This document shows, piece by piece, positions 63,726 through 64,000 of a stretch of DNA of 64,000 nt. The stretch is from Serripes groenlandicus (lineage: Eukaryota > Mollusca > Bivalvia > Cardiida > Cardiidae). Within the stretch, counting starts at the first letter, position 1; every line of letters begins with the position of its first letter. Below the pieces are notes generated by a model that saw only the letters and a list, made by a program, of their open reading frames with translations, had not been told where the DNA came from and made no database searches. A program made the position numbers and the translations under genes. Location of the stretch: the NCBI GenBank assembly GCA_031761405.1, contig JASEVX010000001.1:25363606-25427605 (forward strand), given 5' to 3'.

Positions 63726-64000
63726 TTGTAGCCATTTGAGAGTTAAAGAAGTGTATTGCAACATCTAGAAATTTAAAATTATATTTCTCATTCAAATTTG
63801 TAAACGTTGTGGGAATGTTTGATCTAATTGCTTATTTTGGGCAATTTCTACTAATTCAAACAATGTTTTCAAAACTCGTTTCACTCAGTGGGGAGTTACT
63901 GGTTGGATATCCAGTAAGCAGACATTGAGAGAGTTCCCTATATACATGTACAACAAATCTTCTGCAGAGGACTTTGAAAACATCTCGGCTAAAGTATGAA

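Larger units (their letters stand above)
22453..64000 (+). other. Nav: Voltage-gated sodium channel alpha subunit gene, 5' part
   Basis: Gene-level entry. Seven successive coding exons (one in two versions) with matching phases read through the N-terminus and domain I S1-S5 of a four-domain sodium channel. In the family, domain I S1-S4 senses voltage in the plasma membrane of excitable cells, and S5-P-S6 forms a quarter of the sodium pore. The gene continues past the window: the domain I pore helix, S6 and domains II-IV are missing. Sodium rather than calcium channel identity rests on FRPFTRQTLREIEERI, LPPSLEDYF and RFSAT...SPFNPFRR in the N-terminus. Nav1 is favoured over Nav2 but not proven. 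Every intron is filled with short transposons. Confidence 0.95.
62978..64000 (+). other. Intron 7 (start)
   Basis: Begins GTAAGC. Holds an old MITE remnant (63012-63195), the empty/filled insertion pair, two young MITEs and a further remnant from about 63925 to the window end. Confidence 0.85.

Overview
This is a eukaryotic, intron-rich, AT-rich window, most likely from a mollusc and probably a bivalve. That assignment is an inference from the repeat content: tRNA-derived SINEs with a conserved 3' domain ending in AATC repeats, and very dense short DNA transposons. No bacterial features, true tRNA, rRNA or CRISPR array were seen.

The only protein-coding gene I can support is the 5' part of a voltage-gated sodium channel alpha subunit (Nav/para/SCN family) on the + strand. 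Seven coding exons, one of them present in two versions, run from the cytosolic N-terminus through domain I S1-S5 into the extracellular turret, and the gene continues past base 64000. Exon 1 is 22453-22597 (ATG at 22487), exon 2 is 41024-41209, exon 3 is 46872-46990, exon 4a is 51748-51834, exon 4b is 55284-55373, exon 5 is 59183-59311, exon 6 is 61335-61429 and exon 7 is 62777-62977. All phases agree and encode about 309-310 codons in a row. The IS4 sensor, the S2/S3 acidic residues and the IS5 helix are intact. The domain I selectivity residue lies outside the window, so Nav1 versus Nav2 is not settled.

The main discovery is at exon 4. The intron after exon 3 begins with a perfect U12-type donor (ATATCCTTTT). 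Two alternative IS1 exons lie 3.4 kb apart, and each has its own U12 branch point and an AC acceptor. Both have ordinary GTAAGT U2-type donors. Joining 4a to 4b, or skipping both, would pair a U2 site with a U12 site. The sequence itself therefore appears to enforce mutually exclusive use of the two IS1 exons, although either error would keep the reading frame.

Two exons (3 and 6) are preceded by tandem arrays (53 bp and 55 bp units) that duplicate the 3' splice-site region, giving runs of decoy acceptors.

Layout: 1-22.4 kb is repeat-filled 5' flank or 5' UTR intron (a possible noncoding exon at 18925-19016). 22.6-41.0 kb is intron 1. 41.2-46.9 kb is intron 2 and includes a 1.4 kb 40-bp satellite. 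47.0-59.2 kb holds the alternative IS1 exons. 59.3-64.0 kb holds exons 5-7. Roughly 35 well-preserved and at least as many degraded copies of one near-palindromic, TTAA-flanked element of about 230 bp fill the window. A paired empty/filled site at 63190-63750 shows its insertion directly. Other families are a 5-bp-TSD element with CAGGGGCG ends, a palindromic element with TCTAGATAAGG-like ends, at least three SINE types and several minisatellites.
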